Assembly: GCA_026874595.1 (NCBI GenBank)
Contig: CM049315.1
Location: forward strand, 37,344,164-37,408,163
Origin: Sipunculus nudus
Lineage: Eukaryota > Annelida > Sipuncula > Golfingiida > Sipunculidae
Direction: 5' to 3'
DNA length: 64,000 nucleotides
Positions within the stretch are counted from its first letter, which is position 1. Each line of letters opens with the position of its first letter. The notes beneath the pieces are model-generated. The model worked only from the letters and a program-made list of their open reading frames with translations, searched no databases and had not been told where the DNA came from. Of this stretch, positions 60,185-64,000 are shown piece after piece. Both the position numbers and the translations under genes were made by a program.

Positions 60185-62088
60185 ATATATATATATATAT
60201 TATGTTTTTCCTGTTAACAATTTTGGCCAAACTGGTTTCATATTAAACATTTTAAATATCATTTGAACCACATATTTGATTTTGCAAAATGACAAACATC
60301 TGCTATGAATGCTATGCTGACAACACTTTTCCATTTTATAATGAAAAAAAAACAAGTGATCGTGACTGATCTGATAATTTCACCTTATGACAAAGGTTTA
60401 ACAGCTACCAGTTATTCGTGTTCAAATAAAACTAAGGCCATGATGTAAGAATTAGTGTACATGTCAGATGACTTCAATACTAACAGTTCAATAAATCAAA
60501 ATTGTAACTATAAAACAACAGTTCTATAAATGAAAATTATTTCAGCACCATGTAAATAACAACAAATTGCCATTTACAGCAAAAATATGTATTTATGCGA
60601 AGTTTATATGACCACGTGCTACTTCAACATCAAAACAGACCAAGATACAGACATTTTTTTCCATTTTGTTTGATATATTTTCCACCAGATAACATGCAAT
60701 ATATGTATGAAGCAAAGCATGTACAGATACATGCAGAAATTTATTTTCACTGTATCTCATACTACCGTCACAAAATGCCATTGACACTGTATCTCATGTT
60801 AATTTAATGCCAAGACAATGATTTATAACAAGGTATTTACACAGCTGATAGGGCACCTTTGTTGAATATTTATTTATATGCAAAATTAGGAATTTCCTGT
60901 TTTCTACCAGTCATTCCAACAATGCATAGTAATTTCTGAATCAGTGGCCATTAAGGATATGGCAATTATGAAATTTTTATCTGGAATATATTCAGTAGAT
61001 GTGTCTCTGCTTATATTCTGACTTGACTTGTCTCTGCTTATATTTCAGCTTTCTTTAATGGTCGTTTATCAGGTAGCAAACCATTTTCTTTATCCAATAT
61101 ATACTGTAATCTATCAAACGTGCATAAAATTCTAAATAAAAAAAATACTAGGAAATACCTACTGTCTGTGGTAAATAATCACATATGTGCACCTTTTGTC
61201 CCAATCACTAACAGTTTAACCACTACATTCTGTATCATATGGGACAGCATGTTTCTGATACAGGATAGAAACTTAATATATTCAAACAAAACAAGCTCCA
61301 AGGGAACCCATGCAGGGCTCTTAAACCAAGGAGGTTGCATTAAATATTTAAAAATTGTGTTCACCTTATCCTACAAATGGTGTTTCAAGTTTATTTACAT
61401 GGTTATAATATACTGAGCTCACTTGCTCTGCAATATATGGCACTTTTTAAAAGAATAATCAACAAACCCTGACTTGCACCTACATAACCTTTTATAAACA
61501 CATAGCACTTGTACACTACATCTTTAGCAGGCTTGACATTTTACAGTCTTCTATTATCTCCTGAAATTTTTGTGATCACTGAAAAATTATTATTCAGTTC
61601 CTTGTGACAATTACTGTAGTTATACTTTGAAACATGTCTGTTTGTTCTCTGTCTGCTGATTGGCCATTTGTTGTATACAAAATGGATTTCAATTGAGTTC
61701 TATAGAGCTGGGTCTTGGAAAAATGAAAAAAATGAATTGGAGTTTCCTGGATTATCAGCAGTGTTAAATAGACCTTTCAAACTCACTTGCGCCACCTGCC
61801 AATGACAACTAAAGCAGTGTTTGGGTCTGTTATATTCACAAGAAAGATAATATACTGTTATATATCAAATGAAAAAAATAATTATCATCTTTCATGGTTA
61901 TGTTTGTTAAAGTGTCTGACTTAATTCAATTTTATTTATACAACACATCGTTACCCACAATACTGTACCAAAACATAGCTTACATTTTTTACAAGCATGT
62001 ATACTCCCCAATCAACTGCTTAACCGACTGACATAAAAAGCCATTGCCTATATACTGTATTGGTTTTGTAGCACCTTCACAGCAAATA

Positions 62089-62142
<54 letters not shown>

Positions 62143-63525
62143 TATATATACATATATATACACACACAAGCATGTGACATACTTAACAGTACATAATATC
62201 AACAATACTCATTTAAGTTTACAAGGAATTAATGCATGCCTTTCCAGATCATTATAGCTATCTGCAGTATAACATTAATAACCCCTTTCACACCCAAATC
62301 AGTTTCTATCCCTTTAAACCTATTCTTAATAAGACTAGTTGATGACCAGTTTCACCTGGAGTGGAACAATAAAAAACTGCCAACTCAAAATTAAGCATTA
62401 AGAAATTGCCAGCGAGAAATAGCGCACACAAAATTTGGTAGCTTAACTTGTTACTGACCTTGCTGATGATGCTATGATCAAAACCAACATACACAAACTA
62501 GTACATTTAAACCACACAAACTTTTTTAAAACATTCTCTGTATGGCAGATTTGTAGAACCACCTTTTGCTGCAATTTGCAAAGTCAACTGACAATAGGGA
62601 AAAAATGTCAAATAATGGTTCTGTATTTCATGTATGTGAAAGGGGCATAGACAATATTATCATACCTCTAACTATATTTAATGAATGGAATCCAAAACTC
62701 CTTGACAGTAACACTTTATACAACAGTGTAACAGGAAGTTAAACAAGAGAGATTTTCAAGTAGCTGCATATAAGGGCTCTCTTACACTAACAACAGGTAA
62801 CAATGCATAGCTCCGGGTACCAGACTGGATTATTTAGAGAAATATGAATTGTAAGTGGTTCCAGAGTAACTAGCTGAAGTATTGTTTACTTTAATATAGA
62901 TGGATAGTGATGTGATGAATTGCAGGTAAACAACCACAACAACAAGAATTCAAAACACAGGGAATATGTCTTAAGGCAGACAAACTGAAATACTCAAAAA
63001 TCACCTAATTTATTATTTTTTCCAAGGCATTTCTTGAAAAATAACTCTTCACCAAAAAACATGGTCTATGAACCTGATCTTAAATTTTCTTGATTTATGG
63101 TGCGTATTAAAATGTGACTACGGTAGTTATGGAATTCAACTGACCCAAACCTCTGAAATGTCACCCTCTAAATATAAATCCGAAGCATGTAATAGGAACC
63201 TCGAGCCAGACAGAATGGTTCAGGCAGACGGGTATGCCACCTGGTGACCTGGAAAGGAAACTTATAATGCCTTTCTACCCAGGACACCTTAATGTCAGCT
63301 GATCAACTGCCCTGGAGGTCCCAGTATTCATATAACTGTAATGTTTACTTCTCAGTCAATGCAATTACAGAAATAGATCAGCAGTGCTAAATATTTAGTC
63401 TTTTTGTTTAATACATATTTATACTTTTCTTTTCACTATATATAATTTTCAGTAGCATCCTTAATATTCATTCTGAATTAATCAATATCAATTCTAGTCA
63501 AGTTTTACAGAAATATCTTATTCTG
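60185..63525. other. Intergenic, no gene seen
   Basis: AT-rich, largely single-copy within the window, with a TA/CA microsatellite at 62093-62168. It could be intron or untranslated sequence of a gene beyond the right edge. No coding exon is supported. Confidence 0.4.
62093..62168. repeat. (TG)n(TA)n(CA)n microsatellite
   Basis: TGTGTGTA, a TA run, CACACACA, then TATACATATATACACACA: a compound simple repeat with dyad symmetry. Confidence 0.85.
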
Positions 63526-63530
63526 ACTCT

Positions 63531-63725
63531 TTATTCAGGTAATATTTCCAATACTGATTTAGTTCTGTTTTTTTTTTTCCTTGACCTTACAGCCTTGTTG
63601 TGGTCAGTTGGTCTGTGAATTCCTGCATGAAGGACACTTGGTATAAGCTGACCATCAGCTGACCCTTGCCTGCTGTTACTGTTAAGCTTGGACTTAGAGT
63701 CCCTCATCCCATTGCATATTGACAT
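63531..63725 (-). CDS. Possible C-terminal exon of an unknown gene
   Basis: Minus-strand frame of 64 codons, hydrophilic, ending in a basic KAVRSRKKKNRTKSVLEILP segment; AATAAA overlaps the stop codon. The composition is less AT-driven than most chance frames here. No domain is recognised, and no clear acceptor was fixed. It could equally be chance. Confidence 0.2.
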   Translation of the reverse strand: MSICNGMRDSKSKLNSNSRQGSADGQLIPSVLHAGIHRPTDHNKAVRSRKKKNRTKSVLEILPE

Positions 63726-64000
63726 GTTTGTTTAACAGTCTGCCAACTTAAAAGCTATCCCATAATCCACGCCTACACTTAAAACTGACCTTTCTGTCTC
63801 TGAATCATTGTTAGTTCAGTTCTCAGACCAGCTGTTTGGTTTGGTCATAAAATCTCATGTCACTTCACATTAAACCAACAAAACCTCCACAGAATGTTGA
63901 TTTCAAGAACCTAAATCTTCCATGATAGGAGGCATGATGGGAAACAGCTTTGGAAAAAGCAATATTAGCGGGACCCTATACCGATCAAATTCAACAGATC

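Overview
This window is AT-rich animal DNA dominated by mobile and repetitive elements. Its one clear host gene is a split gene with canonical GT/AG introns, and the other coding traces are broken and repeat-borne. There are many (TA)n tracts, satellites, transposons with inverted termini, a LINE and tRNA-derived SINE-like units, and no prokaryotic operon structure. The proteins point to a marine invertebrate, probably a lophotrochozoan such as a mollusc; the species cannot be named from sequence alone.

The host gene is a DEG/ENaC-family cation channel on the minus strand, from the ATG at 31397 to the stop at 20129. It can be assembled as 11 exons whose intron phases agree at every junction but one, for a protein of about 723 residues. 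It shows the first membrane span, the FPAVTIC motif, the extracellular cysteine-rich core, the GLFLGGS pore segment and a short cytoplasmic tail. Two oddities stand out: the usual N-terminal His-Gly gating motif reads Ala-Gly, and one 829-nt exon adds roughly 220 residues before the last extracellular strand. A 5'-truncated, frame-broken LINE (about 28796-30810) sits in intron 1.

From left to right: two copies of a 1.26-1.29 kb TA-flanked, pogo/Tc1-like non-autonomous element lie at 406-1669 and 16452-17736. A roughly 3.9 kb composite repeat at 2672-6545 recurs at 37422-43385, where a further 1.6 kb insertion interrupts it. A 5.7 kb element with inverted termini (about 7751-13419) carries a decayed 4 kb minus-strand reading frame of an invertebrate multi-copy protein family. 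A 40-bp satellite fills 14843-15775. Small MITEs lie at 33861-34323 and 34700-35000. Alternating units of about 0.7 kb occur in opposite orientations at 43560-44670 and 47735-48785, around two tRNA-like SINE units and a CpG-rich island (46470-47312). A complex array built on a GGTGGCGCCACC-containing family fills 51900-56335, with single copies elsewhere.

The most unusual structure is at 57921-60184. It is a fold-back element with arms of about 600 bp, each carrying repeated 14-bp palindromes (CTCGCCTAGGCGAG). A diverged relative ends at 50028 and has CTGGCCTAGGCCAG in the aligned positions. Both half-sites changed together, which suggests that the dyad symmetry itself is maintained.

The elements do not form a joint pathway. 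The picture is one channel gene embedded in, and invaded by, layered mobile DNA.
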